A DNA stretch of 64,000 nucleotides, taken from NCBI GenBank assembly GCA_037074615.1, contig CM073545.1:15766001-15830000 (forward strand), written 5' to 3'. The stretch comes from Leucaena leucocephala. Lineage: Eukaryota > Streptophyta > Magnoliopsida > Fabales > Fabaceae. Shown in pieces: positions 45,439-59,254 of the stretch. The translations under genes and the position numbers were made by a program. The notes below the pieces were generated by a model. That model saw nothing but the letters and a program-made list of their open reading frames with translations. It searched no databases and was not told the DNA's origin. The first letter of the stretch is position 1; each line of letters opens with the position of its first letter.

Positions 45439-47092
45439 TTATAGAGAGAGCCCAGCAAAAAGCAACTCCAATTCATGCTCCTGTTCTGCAGTTCTCTGAC
45501 ATATTTTTAAAAAAAGGGGTTAAGGTAGAACATAGTTAAATCACACATTCCTAGCATATATTAATTGTCAAATATAACCATAAACCATACCATACATTAT
45601 ATAACACGAACTTTAGTCATCCTGAAGACAAAACATATTCCATTTAACTAAATTAATGAACACATATGAATATAACCTATATAACAAGTGTCAAAGTTGA
45701 TTAAACCTAAAATGTAAAATCAATTTGCTAGCATTTAAAGTGAACAAGCAAACAAATATCTGAATTGGCATAAGCTTCAGAATAAGTTACACCATGCACC
45801 AAGTATAAATCAAAACATGAGCAGAAATTTTCATTTGTCCAGTAATTCTTCTTACTTTTAATCCCTTCTAATCTCCATTCCACAACCTAACAGCCTACAT
45901 CATTACATTTCCCTCTTCAGTATTACAAATAGAACATTGTTATATCTGGACATTGACTTAAATCTGCACTGATTTTCTTCTAATCTAATCTATTTGCTAA
46001 TTTCTTCCCTCTCCTCCGTATTTTCATTTCCTGAAAATTTATATTCAAACACCATATTTTTCTTCAAACTTCATACTACCGGTAGCCAACCATACTATTT
46101 TATCTTTAGATCTACATCTCCCTGTTAAATAATCTATAATTCATATGAATGTAAGTATATGGCAAACAGTCACTGGTTAAAACATATAATGTTACCAGAC
46201 AAATTTTGTTAAAAGATGATGAATTGATGATCAATACCAGTATATATGATTGAAAAAATCAAATGTGAAACCTCAGAATCCAAGTGGACCTACCTGAATT
46301 GATATAAGTTGCAGGATTTTATTAAGAACCCTCATGCGATGAGCAACATACGTACTTTTTGCAGGAAGTTGGTTCATTCTTCTTATTTCTTCATGAACAG
46401 CAGCCTGCTTTTGTTCACTCCACACCTGTTTCTGTGGTGTGGGTTGGTGAGTGGCTTCACCCTCGATCATAGGATCAAGGGTATTACTACCCATTAAGTG
46501 CTCAAAGGAATCCACTTTTACCCCTAATGCACCAAAAAAGAATAAACAAAATTAATTAATTAACCACAACAATCACATCAAATAAACAAATATTCAAGAA
46601 ACACCTCTAAGAGCACGAAGTTTGGCCTTAATTGATTAGAACAGAATTATTTAACCGCAATAAAGCCCCGTATATAGGGGAAGAAAAGCCCTTATAACTC
46701 CAAACTAGGACTTGTAAGCTATACTTGCACACACCAACAGGTGTTTTCCTCAATCAGCACACTTTCATCTTCATGATAATATTAACAATCAGTCTCAAAA
46801 ATAAAAATTACCAAAAGTACAGAAGGGAAGAACTCGTGCAGGTTACAACAAAAGAATATCATTATGAAGGAAACAATAAAGAGAAATTAGAGCCCTAGAA
46901 AACAAATTCAAGGAGGAAGCTTTCCAAAGTTGTTCGATTCTTACCGGAACGGCTTTGATGCCAGGGAACGACGGAGGGTATTGTTAGTATGCCGCTGTGT
47001 TCGAAGATAGCTTCAAAGCATAGATACCCTCTGTCCTCTGAGGCCCTGAGAGTGAACGCAGGATCTTCGAAAAGTAACGTATTACCTCCCAT
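45439..47092 (-). CDS. Small protein with charged helical C-terminus, unknown function
   Basis: Exons 47092-46945, 46523-46294 and 45495-45439 join in frame to 144 residues. Junctions are TTCCG|GTAAG..TTAG|GGG and ATTCAG|GTAGG..GTCAG|AGA. I do not recognise a named family. The N-terminus (GGNTLLFEDPAFTLRASEDR) is followed by a hydrophobic stretch with no clear membrane helix and a Gln/Thr/Pro-rich linker. A helical region with conserved look closes it (VHEEIRRMNQLPAKSTYVAH, RMRVLNKILQLISIQ, then EQEHELELLFAGLSL). The last exon is assigned because it continues the helix and ends in a natural stop; reading through the second exon instead would add only VGPLGF before a stop. Function is unknown. 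Confidence 0.65.
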
Positions 47093-50000
47093 CCTAATTA
47101 TAAAAATTTATTTGATTTATAAATTAATTATTTTAAAGAAATTATATACCTATGATATAATTAAATAATTTATTTAATTTTATTAATTTTTTTAAAAAAA
47201 TAATATAATCTTATAATTAGTAACATAGGAATTAATATTTATAATAATATATATAAGGCTAAATTGGGATAATTTTTCTAAATTTAAATTGAAAAACTCA
47301 TGTTAAGTTGTCAAAAAAAATTCAATTTGGGCCAACCACTGTTGATAAATTGAAATCATTTTTGGGCCAACTATATAGGGATGAATTTAAAACTTTTTAA
47401 ATAATAAAAACATATTTAAAGATTAAGATAAATTATAAGAATTAATTAAATAATTTTTAAAAAAATATAATTACTTTTGAATGATTAATATATTAATAAA
47501 TTAAAATTTATTTTATTATAATGTATTATTGATTGCTAATTTTAATTTAAAAATAATATTTAAAAGGATCATTTTAATTAATTGATAAAAAAATAATTAT
47601 TTAAATATGACTATCATGTCTCATCCATACTAAACTCCCAAATTTTTTAAAAAAATAATAGAAATTCATAGTATACCCATTGCTCCACTCACATGAAAAC
47701 AAGGCAAAGGAGTTTGAGAGTTATGTGAATGAGGCTGAGATTGAAACAAAACTTTAAATTCAACAATTTAAAGCAAAACATGTAAAGAGGAACTCAACAA
47801 GGTTAAACGGAGATAGGCGTAGAAAAAATTAAACTAGGCTTTTTAATAAGTTATCTAAAAGTTAGCAACTAATCAATTGAAGAATATAGTAAAAAAAATA
47901 TTTTTTGTATTGGCCTAAAAGTAATTAATCTATAATCTAAAATTAAAAATTTTATTTATAGAGGTGCTACTACTAGTCACATTTTTTTATTGATCTTTTC
48001 TAACTGATTTAAGATGTTAATATCAAAAATAATTTTTTTATCAGTGAATGGTATTAAAAAAGATAACAGCCAGATTTCTATCATACTGTGAAGTAAATAA
48101 AAAAAATGGTGTGATTACTTCATTATATAAATGTTAATAATTCTAACACAAAAATGATTAACTGAGGCGAATTAGGTTACTGAATAACATACAAATATTG
48201 TAAAGAAAATTAGGTTAAATATATATATATATTTTAAAGATGCTGTATATAACGTGTGTGTGAAAATATTATTTAACTGAATCCACATTTCCTATAAATG
48301 TTAGGCCCCTCAAATATTTTTGGATTTGAAACGGTTATCTTTATATATAGTTATGTAATTTTGTAATAATGATGCATATGTTATAATTTAAAATTAATCT
48401 GTCGTTACTATTACCTTCTTTCTCTCTTATCATAGTTTTTTTTTTTCCTGGCCATCCTTATTTTATTATATATTCGGGGTTGAAGGACCAAAATATAAAA
48501 TAAAATAAGAGATAAAGAAAGTTTGAAAGAAATTAGTTAAATGACAATAACTTTGGGCAAATGGAACCAATAATTAAAAAAATTGATTATCACAATATCG
48601 ACATTGATTTCATTCTCCAATACATAATAATAAAAAAAAAAAAAAAGACAATCAAGAAAACGATTAATTGAACTAACCAACAGGATTGACATACAATTGC
48701 GCGTAGTATTTCTGTTCCACAGACTTCTGCAAATAAAGACAAGAAGATACCGTGTATTTGCTAATTGGCCCATACAAGTTAGTTCAATTACGTTTATATT
48801 TTATTTATTGATGTAATAATCTTAATATTCGATAATTTGTAAACATCATTGTAAGTTTTTTTTTTTAGTTGTGATGTTTTCCTTAACTTAAGTCAGCTGA
48901 TAAAATTCAACTAATTTTACTTGGCATTTGAATGGATGGATTTAAATGGAAAAAATCCTGAAGATTTTCCTCTCTTTTTTTATAATATAATGTGTGAATT
49001 TTTTTTCATTCTAAAATCTATTTGTGCAAATGCACATTAAATTATTTAAATGCTCTACGTATAGAGTATACAATCATATATAAATAATTTAATCATTAAT
49101 TTTTTTTTTAAATTATCAATATATATATCATAATATGTTGTCATTTTTTATACTAAATGTTATCATTGTAAACTTTTTAATAATTAAACTGTCTTATATG
49201 GGGTACGTGAAAATTCTCTCTATGCATAATTTATTTTTAATTATTTATATATAGTAAAAAATATGTTAATTACTAAAAAAGAAGAGTTACGCTTCCTCAA
49301 GATCTTGTCCTTTAGGCAATAAATTTGGTAATAAAATATTTTTCAGCAATATTTTTAAAAAAATGCGAAGATGAATTCAACTAATCTGAGTTTAAACGGG
49401 AAGTTAATTAAGAGATTATCGGACAAAGATTATCCCCTTGTGGGGTATTACATCACAGCCACGTGGGCTTATGTTGTAGTGACATTTGATATCATCCCAC
49501 TTAGCATTAAGTGGAACAACATATTCGAATCTTTTCTTTCTTAATTAAGCGTACTGTTCTTCATCCACCACTAACCCCAACATCGATCAGTGTAAGTAAG
49601 GTTTAGTGATCACCTGCAATTCTCTCATAACATGGACTCAGTTTTTCTGTAAGAAACATATTCTATTATACTATTCGTATCCAACTTCATAAAAGTATTT
49701 AGACCACCTAATCGGGATTTAAGGGTGGAATGGAGATAATAATTTAAACCCTAAATTATATATTTTCTTTATAAGTATCTTAAATTATTTTTTTAGGTAT
49801 ATCTAATATTATAAAATATTTTATAATTTATTTAACATGTTAAAATATTTTTTTAGTTACCCCTGCAATGTATTAGTGCAAATGAAATCACCATGCAAAT
49901 GTGCTGTTTTCCCAAATGAAATCATAATCATGATAAGGCTCCCACGTGGATCCCATCAACTTAAAATATTTTAGTGCAACAACAAGTTGTTTCCATTAGT

Positions 50001-51057
50001 AAATGGAATACATACTTGACAGCAGTATTATCCTATACTTGACAAATTTTTAATTTAATCCACAATTTTGAATGAAATAATGGAAATGAAAACATTATCA
50101 GCTTAACTCACATTTTATGCATGAATAATTTTCAATATAAGTTATTCTTTATTTTTATTTAATGCATGCTAAATCTTTTAAACAATATGCCACCGATGTA
50201 ATCTTTTATTTACTTAAATTAATGGAGGATATTTGTATTAAAATGATATAATATTGAACTAAATTACATGATAAAATAAAATGCTCTCGCTGCTAAACGG
50301 AACAGAAAGTACAATATTTTGATACTTTACGCTAAAAAAAATATTTTGATACTTACATAAGCTAATGTCCTGATGATGTTAAAAACAAAACTCTAATATT
50401 TTTTAATATAAGCGTTAAGTTAATTTTTTAAATAAATTATTTAATTATAATAAATTTAATATTAAAAAATTAAATTATATCAAAAAAATAAAAAGAAGGG
50501 AATGTTGATGGTACTCATTGCCTAGTTGGGTGGGTGCTTTTATTGATTAAATGATCTATTGATGTTTAATTAATTTTTTTATATGTAAAAATAAATTTAT
50601 ATTTATAAAAATATAAGCTCGATTTATATTATTATTATGAGTATTTTGTTTATAGATAATTTTATAAAAAAATTTAAATTTTTTTGAGCTATAATATTAT
50701 GTCACGACTTTAAAGAGAATTTGTGTTAAATTTATCTATATTTTTATACTAAAAAAAATAACTTTTTATAGTTCTTTTATGTATCTTAAAATTTGAAAAA
50801 AAAAATATAACATAGTTGATTAAATCTATCATCTGTAAAATATAAATTAATCAATAAATATTAATTTAGTTAGTTAACGATTTGACCCATAATTCTGTTG
50901 CGAGCCATCTATCTATAAGTATCTATTAAGTGTTTTTTGAGTACTAAAATATATCTTAGCCTTGTTAAGTTATTTACTTTTTTTTATACCATTTTTCATC
51001 TCTCTTCTCCACCCTCACTTTTTTCTCTTGTCTCTTCTCCATCCTCTCTCCTCTATA
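47093..51057. other. Long AT-rich intergenic region
   Basis: About 4 kb dominated by A/T runs, TA repeats and short decayed open frames. A region at about 49400-49700 is less AT-rich and contains CCACGTGG (49459-49466), a G-box core, but no gene can be tied to it. I see no RNA gene or coding region. Confidence 0.6.
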
Positions 51058-51065
51058 TTCTCCAC

Positions 51066-51531
51066 TAGGGATAAAAATAAGTTAGGCGGCCTGTCGGGGC
51101 CTTTAGCCTGGCTTATATTTGGCCTGACTTGGCTTGGCCTATTGTAAAAAATATACAGGTTAAGGCTTATATAAAAACATATTTTTTTTATAAGGCCAGG
51201 CTCAGGCTCAGGCTTGTTGAGAAGCCTGTTAGGCCTGTCAGGCGGCCTGTACCTGTTATTCAAAATATATTTAGTATAAAAGTGTAATAGGTAGGTGTCG
51301 AACCCACCATTTATTAAACATAATACAACAATCAGACTATAAGACTAACATATATTATTATAAATTTTATTCTTATTTTTTTATAACAATAATCAGACAA
51401 TAAATTTTGATAAAACAGGTTTTTTTAACAGGTTTCAGGCCAAACCAGATATAAAAATAAGCTTACAATAGGCTACAGGCCAGGTACATGCTAAATTGTC
51501 ACTTAACAGGTTTGGCCTATTTTTATTCCTA
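51066..51531. mobile_element. 466-bp hAT-like MITE, copy 1
   Basis: Ends are short inverted repeats: TAGGGATAAAAATAAG at the left and TAGGAATAAAAATAGG when the right end is read in reverse complement. A perfect 8-bp duplication TTCTCCAC flanks it (51058-51065 and 51532-51539), as for hAT transposition. Subterminal GGC/CCTG-rich blocks (AGGCGGCCTG, GGCCTGTCAGGCGGCCTG) recur. No transposase. It is about 600 bases upstream of the AGD5 start. A related element lies at 58830. Confidence 0.87.
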
Positions 51532-51539
51532 TTCTCCAC

Positions 51540-52134
51540 CCTCACACTTCTCTCTTCTCTCTTCACTCTCTATCCTCTCTCATATTTTTAATAAAATCAT
51601 ATTATTTCTGATAATTTTTTTAAAATTTTTTTTAATATTTAAATACTCATTTATTTAAAACTATTTTTTTTATAAACTATTTTTTTAAAACTATTTTTTT
51701 AAAACTATTTAAATTTTTTTTTATAAACTATTTGTTAAACTTTTATTTAAATATACCCACAAATTATTACCTACATTATTGATAAATCTTATGGGAAGAG
51801 TCATTTTTGGACGTATTATGCAATGTCACATCTGTGTATCAATTAATTGCAATTAATTCATTTAAGAAAAATTAAAGGAAAAGGCTACGCGCATTTAATC
51901 GAATAGCAGTCAAGAAGGGTGTCTTCCCATCGCGGACACTCTTTCGTTTATTGCTTTTGAGTTTTGAGTCGCATGTTAATCAGAGAAGGCGAGTCAGGGA
52001 GAGGAAAGAGAATCGTCGCAAAAAGACCAATTTGACCTTCGATCTTCCTCTTCCTCTCTCCCTCGCTTCTGTTTATTTACTTCTCTTTTATTCTTCATTG
52101 TTGTTGGTTTTGTTTTGTTGTTTAGACGGTCACC
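51540..52134 (+). promoter_or_regulatory. AGD5 promoter and 5' UTR region
   Basis: The AT-rich stretch to about 51780 is followed by a more balanced region from about 51860 that probably includes the transcription start and a CT-rich leader. The start codon context is GGTCACCATGAAC. No specific element is assigned. Confidence 0.4.
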
Positions 52135-55100
52135 ATGAACGGGAAGGCCAACGTCTCTAAAGAGCTCAACGCTAAGCATAAAAAGGTTTTTCGTTTTTCT
52201 TTTTCTTTTAAGTATTCTGTGTTGTTCTTTTAGTTTGTTTAATTGTCTTTTGCAATGTAATTTTCCAGACCCGTATTCACATATCACCGGTCGTAAATTT
52301 TTTGGATTTGAAAATGATCTTAGTCTAGTGTGTATATGAAGAAATGGAAGCTTAGAGTTGGATTTTTGTTTCCCCGACGGTGTGTCATCTATAATTAGCT
52401 GTTAATCTTATTTCTGGGCTCTTGCTGCAAGCAAATGGGTTAGTTGCTGCATATGGCTTTATGAGAGTTTGATCTACCTTTTCAGTGATATATTTGCAGG
52501 ATTAATTTTCTAGTATCTTGATTTTTAGCATTTTCAGGATTAGTTGTTATTTATTTTTGGCCAATAGGGGATGAATTATTTGGGTTATGCGTGAGACTAG
52601 ATCGGGATATGTTATTTGACGGTGTGGCTCCTCTCTCCGGATAATGCTTAATTCATTTCCTGTTCCACTGTTTCGAGGACTTTTTTTTTTTTTGTGCGTC
52701 GGGGTGGGTGTGGGGGGGGGGTGTTTGGTGGTGGTTGTTGCTACTCCATGCTCAGTGTTAGATTACGCCGCCATTCAAAGCATTGTTAATCATGTTCTTC
52801 GCTATAACTGTCTTCAAAATCGCTGTCGCAAATGACTTCTTTCTGAAAATTTCAATCTATGTTCCCTTTTCCTCGTTTATTATTCATACTTTTCTTTGTC
52901 ATTTTTACATGGTTTTTCCAAAACGATATGATTAAGTTTCTAATCTAGATGAGAATCAAACCCTTGGAGGGTTTACAGCCCTGTAAACTAATAGAGGGGA
53001 TTGAAAAGACATTAGGGGAACCTAATTTGGACTATGATTTTTTACTCTGTATTTTTGTTCTGAAGTGACCGAATTGTCAGACTCAATTCTTATATCAGAT
53101 GTTTAGGCATTTGGTTTTATGTCCATTAATGGGAACTTTAATTCAGAGCTTTACTTTTGCTGAACATGGCTGCATTTAGAACTTTTTATTTTCTCTCTTA
53201 TCCTTGTCTCTTTTGATTACATTTTCCCTTTTTTTTCCTTGCTGATATATGCAGATACTGGAAGGACTTCTTAAACTTCCTGAAAATAGGGAATGTGCTG
53301 ACTGCAAAGCTAAGTATGTATCTGGTTTGTAATGATGATCTGATATGGATCTCTTTTGATATTAGGAAAGCTGAGGAGAGTTACTAATTGGTTTATCAAA
53401 GTGAACTGTTTTTATTGAGCATTTTCAGTATATTTATGTTGGTTCAGCAATTTTCACTCAATTTGCTACGAAAACTTGCTTTGCAGAGGTCCAAGGTGGG
53501 CTAGTGTGAACCTGGGCATCTTTATCTGCATGCAGTGTTCAGGAATACATCGAAGTCTTGGGGTACATATTTCAAAGGTATGTTGTGTTGGTCATAATGA
53601 TGCCTCAGTTTATATGATATCATAGTAGATTATTATGGAGACTCATTGAAATAAGATCTTTAAAAGTAGTTAGCTGATAACATGCAAAGAGTTCATTGTC
53701 TACACTCTGCATGTGCAGCAAATTGTAATGTTGTTATTAGAGTTGACAGCTTGGACTAAGTAACTCTTATCGACCAGCAATTAGAATTCTATACTTGTTT
53801 CGAACACTCAGTATCCAAAAACATATGGGTTTCTATGCCAATGCTATTGTTCTTTCAATCAGAACGCTCCCAAACACACATGAAATCCAATGACTATGCT
53901 CTACAACACTTTATCTGGCCTTCTGCCAGTTAGAACTTTCTACAGGTTGCCTTTGCTCATCTACAAACCATTAGCTCTGATACCAAATGGTAGCCACCCA
54001 AGTGGGTGTGGAACCCTCCTCCAAATGTAGTTCTTGTTTTGGGAGAACCACCCTATTTAAATCGTCCCCCATTGAGCAGTGTATAGTATGTGATGTATGA
54101 CATAAGTATTCCACCCTACCTAGGCCCCTACTATTCACACTACAAAGTGTGTAATAATATTACCATTTAAAATGAAATATCAATAATGTTGACTAAATTT
54201 GAGGTGGGATTGGCTGAAATCTGGCTCTATCTGATTTCATTTTACACAATTTTTGGTCCTAAAAGTTTCTGTCAGCTAAATTTTTGCTAATATAGATATT
54301 ATATCAGTCATTTATGTTGTGGCTATTCCTGCAGGTTCGTTCTGCAACTCTGGACACCTGGCTTCCAGAGCAGGTTGCATTCATTCAATGTATGGGAATC
54401 TGATTGGTCCTGAATAAGCTCACTGTAATTTGTAATTTCGTTGGTTTGCTTTAGTTATATAATTTGCTGATTATATTTTATTTCCTTGCTTTGTAATATA
54501 GCCATGGGAAATGAGAAAGCTAATTCTTACTGGGAAGCAGAGCTACCCCCAAATTATGATAGAGTTGGAATCGAGAATTTTATTCGTGCAAAGTATATCT
54601 GAAGTTTAATACCTTGGGTTCTATTACTGTTTGAAATATACATGTCTTGTTTTATGCAGCCAGTGAAGATGACTTTCCTTTTGTTTTGCAAATTGCATAT
54701 TTTTAAAGATATGAAGAGAAGAGATGGATTCCGAGGGATGGAAAACTAAAATCACCTTCTAGGCAGCAGGAAGACAGGACTTCTTCAAATTGGCAGAGGC
54801 CTGCAGAAAGAAGTGGGCATGGTTATACATCTGCTTCTGCGAACACTTTTCATGAAAGGAAGAAAATTCAGGCAACAAATCCGATTCCTGCAACAAGAAA
54901 CAATGTTCCTACTCCTCCAAAAGTACCTGAACAGGTATGTCATCCATTTGTTTAAATCATTGTTGTTGCATATGTTAATTTATTTTTCTACTTGGGCTGT
55001 TTACCTTTTCCTATGTTGCATTCCTTATGGCGTTGTATTTCTGAAGTCTCTACTCAGTTCGGTGATAAATTGTCTTGAGTTTGTATAAAATTCTGACATG

Positions 55101-57910
55101 GCATATTAAGTAACGTAAAATGGAAAAAATTTAGACACTATTTAAGTGTTTATTATTAGATTCTCTGATTAAAACATTACAAGTGAATGTTTTGTTTGGA
55201 GCATAACACCATATGGTTTGGTCTTGAAAAAAAAAAATCTTACACATGTTATATCTTTATTAGAGAACCTAATGGCGCTCATCTAAAGAGCTTTATTTAG
55301 GTTTTTTCCGTATAAAATTGGGCTGAGTGTGGTATGTGTTCCCATAGCAATTGTTGCAAAGGAAAACAAGGAACAAAAATAGGATGGCTGAAGTGATACT
55401 GACTACTCATTGAAAGATATCTTTAACACTTTCTAGTATGGGTATCTTTTGCATGCTTGACATGCTGGCTCACCACTAAAGTTGTGTACACTGTATATCT
55501 ATGGGAGCTTACTTGATAATGTAAGCAAAATGATTCTGTTTATACTGCAGATTATAAATATTTCCTCCACTACTTATATCTGATCTGAAAAAGATGTCTA
55601 TCCTTTTTGGGGCCTGAGAATCTGAAGCTTATAATATTAAAAGTAACATGGGGATCTCTTCTAGGAAAATTTTATTGCTTGAGACTTTTAATGATAGTTA
55701 TTGATGGAAGATAATATTGGTCAGATAAACATTAGCTTTTAACACCTTTTTTGATAATATTTTTTCCACTCATATATCTGCAAAAACTTGCACGAGATGC
55801 AACTACGATACATTATTCCGGCCTTTATTTTATGGGCACTTTCTTCACATATCATTCATATTTGAAAAGTATAAATACTGTAGTTGCTTAAAAGAACCAA
55901 TCTATGAACAGATAACTCCTGCAAAACCTCAGCATGTAGAGAAAGTGGAACCTGTGGCTCCAAAACCGCAAACTGAATCACCTAAACAAGCTACTGACGT
56001 GGCTCAGAAAACCCCTCCAAAAGTTGACTATGCTACAGACCTTTTCAACTTGTTATCCATGGATGGCTCAAGTGAAAATGGCTCAAAGGAAGCTGGTACT
56101 ACTACTACTGGCGATGGTAACTGGCAAGGTTTTCAGTGTATGTCATATGTATCAGGATCCCCCCCCCCTTTCATACTATTTTGAAGAATAGTAGAATCTG
56201 GTGTCCCCATATATTTGTGTGGGGAAAAAAACGATTCTTCTGGTGATTATGAAATATTGTATTTGACTGAAGGTTGCAAATTGCTTACTATAATTGTTTC
56301 AGCCTCTGCAGAAGCATCGACAACTGAGAAGACTGGTTCCACAAAAGCAGTAGAGAGCTTTTCCAAGTCTAATACTGGAATTGAGGATCTATTAAAGGAT
56401 TCGCCTTCAATGACTCCTTTAGTTCCAGAAAAACCACAGAAAGATTTGAAGAATGATATTATGAGCCTCTTTGAAAAGGTATGCAGTGCGTTTTAACAAG
56501 TCACTAAATAATCCTAATCTTACTACTTGCGGTGCTTCTTTCTTAACTGCATAGTTTTAGCCTAAGCAAAGAATGTAGGATACCTGTGTTATTGTTAGGT
56601 AATTTTTCCATTATTGTCCTATTTTATCTCCAGTAGTATTGTCACATCAATGAATTTTGTTGTCAGCATCTATGAATTTTGTTGTCAGCATCTATGAATT
56701 TTGTTGTGGGTATGATTTTGTCTGACATGGTGAGTTGGTTATTTGCAGTCCAACATGGTCTCTCCATTTTCTGCGCACCAGCAGCAGCTTGCCATGCTCG
56801 CACAGCAACAGTCCCTTCTAATGGCTGCTTCAGCCAACTCTGTTGGCGGGAACCCCAAGTATCGTGGTAGTATACAACAACCTGGACTGAATGGATCCAA
56901 TATTCCTGTCCCAAGTTGGCCAGTTGCTGGTTACCCAATGCCTGGAGTATTGCCAATGGCTGGTCAGGGAGAGCTGCAGAAACTAATGCAGGTACTGACA
57001 TAAGGAAGGATGAAATAATTGATTACTAGCACATTCTTATCTGTTCAGAATCTAAATTTCTCTTTCCTGAACCAGACTAGGAGCACGACTCCTGCACATC
57101 CAGTGTTGAATTCTGTGCAGCATCCAACATCTAGGTATGTTACTAGCTAGTTTACTTTTAACCATATGAGTTGGAGTTTTGCCTCACTCGTAAGAATTTG
57201 ACTTGGATTGGATATTACATGATATTTTTATATAATTCAGAACTATTCTGATCTGATTATTACTGAATAGAAGGACTTATAGTTTCAAAAATTCAATAAA
57301 TGCCCGTTGCTTATTGACTGCTGTAAACAGGCTAATTAGGGGTTTTGTTTCCTGTCATAAAGACTCTAATTCATTCATACAGCATCTTCTTATCATTTAT
57401 ATCCTCTTTGTATTTGAGGCTGTCGCATTAACATCATTGAAGAAAATTTAAACCATATCAACTTTAGTGTTGCTGGTCCCTACGCTGCTTTGAATATGAT
57501 TTTGAACTGGAAAACACTCCGTCCTTCAAATGATAGCCAATCGGACATTCTCTTACCATGGATTTAGTAGAATTATAGGTTAGAAAGGATATAACATCCC
57601 ATCTTTGTTCATCTATTCTGGTTACCTCCCTTTGCATTAAAATTTACTGAAGACCTCAGTTCTGATTTTCAAGGCAATATATAACTTTTTTATTACCCCC
57701 AATTCAGATCCTATGTTGACCAACTTTCTCCTTTTCTTTTGATTTTTCAGTTTCTACACAATGGGACAGGTTAGACCTGTTAATGGTGTCACCACGACGG
57801 GAGTGAGTAAAACTCCGCCAGCAGCTTCAATGTCGTCATCAACCTCCTCACCGGCACCAAAGGACTATGATTTCTCCTCTTTAACACAAGGGATGTTTTC
57901 CAAACAATGA
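52135..57910 (+). CDS. AGD5: ArfGAP AGD5 / NEVERSHED
   Basis: Eleven exons: 52135-52185, 53255-53313, 53487-53577, 54335-54389, 54502-54592, 54709-54934, 55912-56137, 56303-56478, 56749-56991, 57076-57134 and 57751-57910. They join in frame to 478 residues with GT-AG borders. It is a GTPase-activating protein for Arf G proteins at the trans-Golgi/early endosome; in Arabidopsis NEVERSHED is needed for floral organ shedding. The ArfGAP zinc finger is C31-x2-C34-x16-C51-x2-C54 with arginine finger R59 in CSGIHRSLG, then SATLDTWLPEQV and NYDRVGIENFIRAKYEEKRW. The long C-terminal half is disordered, with VDYATDLFNLLSMD, NDIMSLFEKSNMVSPF and Gln-rich QQQLAMLAQQQ, and ends YDFSSLTQGMFSKQ as in NEV. 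All features of an active enzyme are present. Intron 8 ends in a 22-bp minisatellite. Confidence 0.96.
56650..56707. repeat. 22-bp minisatellite in AGD5 intron 8
   Basis: The unit ATGAATTTTGTTGTCAGCAT plus CT occurs twice and then a partial third time, ending about 40 bases before the exon 9 acceptor (56748). It lies near the polypyrimidine/branch region and could differ in copy number among alleles. Confidence 0.9.
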
Positions 57911-58829
57911 TTAGGCTTTTGTTTGACACCTTCAACTTTATGTCATATATCATATAGAATTAGTTTAAATCAAATGAAAGTGCAGTTCTTTTTTCTTTTC
58001 AAACAGATTCTGTTGGATTGGGAGCCATTTGTAGAATGCGTTCGCTTCATAGATAGAATAGTCCAGATTTTACCTTTCGTGTTGAGTGGTCCGCTTCTTT
58101 TGTAGAATGTGTATTCAAAATAGTAATGAAATTAGTATATTGGTTATTTGTTTATACATTTACTAAATTATTTTTAATAGAATAATCCAATGCTTGATGT
58201 TATCAAGTCAGATTTAAATATTGTCATGTTTAAACGAGGGTAGCATTTTCATTGTAATATTTTTCATTTAAAACATGATTCAAATTAACATTTTTATTTC
58301 GATATTTAGCCATATTTCATGTTACTTCTATCCGCTGAAGTTAGTCTTAACTAAAGCTTAATTAATTATTGTAATATTAAGTTTTTCCCCCTCTTTTTTG
58401 GGCCAACGAATTTTTTCCCCGCGAATCAATCATTGAAATTATTAGCTTTTGCGTTCAAGATGGGAATTTTGGAGAAGAATCATGTCTTCATCTTCCTTTG
58501 TTAGGTAGTCTGCACATTGAATAGTTTTACACCCTGCATATTTAATTTCAATGTCCCAATTCGAGTAGATCATTTTTCTCACTCCAATGTCTCAATCCGT
58601 CTCTCAAGCTAGCTCATACTTTTAGATGAAAAATGTTTAGGGCTTACTTTGTTTCTATTTGTAGACTTGCTTTTGGTCATTTATTTATGAATGGGTCCAG
58701 TTCCTAGTAAAAAGATAAAAAAGTCCCTGTACGCCGTACCAAAAAGTTCAATCAACACCAGAAAAGAATAATGTTATGGCCCTACCACCCAAAAATAAAC
58801 AGAAAACGAATAATGTCATACCCCACACA
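57911..58829. other. AGD5 3' UTR and intergenic DNA
   Basis: The likely AGD5 3' UTR extends to about 58150 (AATAGTAATGAAATT near the end). The rest contains no supported gene. Confidence 0.5.
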
Positions 58830-59254
58830 TAGGCATAGCCAGGCCTCAGGCCTGTTAAATAATAATTTAATTTAAACTTAGTCTATACTTTATTATAAAT
58901 TATTTTTTTATGTAAGTCTAGTATGTATAAATATCTGGCCTAACTTAAAATCTGTTAAAAAAATCTGTTAATATTTATTACAACATAACAATAAAATATA
59001 AGTTATAATATATAAAATAACAATAAAAATAATAATAAAATGAGTTAATTTAGTGGTTTAATAATTATATTGTGTTCAATAAGTAGTAGATTTAACATTC
59101 ATTTATCATATGTTTATATTAAACATATTTTGATAACGCCGTATAATAGCTTTAATAAATTTTTAAAAAAATTTAAACTTAACCTGTTAAAAAAAATAAA
59201 ATTTAATATAAGCACATGCCAGGCCTGCCCTGACGGCCGTTTTTTCCATCCCTA
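58830..59254. mobile_element. 425-bp hAT-like MITE, copy 2
   Basis: A perfect 8-bp duplication CCCACACA flanks it at 58822-58829 and 59255-59262. The right end in reverse complement reads TAGGGATGGAAAAAACGGCC and the left reads TAGGCATAGCCAGGCCTCAG. Both share the TAGGNAT start and GGCCTG-rich subterminal blocks of copy 1 at 51066. It ends about 240 bases before the DUF4408 start codon, so it lies in that gene's promoter region. It has no coding capacity. Confidence 0.85.

Noticed and set aside
49459..49466. G-box CCACGTGG as a promoter element
   Set aside because: No gene start lies nearby in either direction, so it is noted only in the intergenic description.
52644..52835. 63-residue frame in AGD5 intron 1
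   Set aside because: Includes a poly-T/poly-G stretch (GGGGTGGGTGTGGGGG) and lies in an intron with clean borders.
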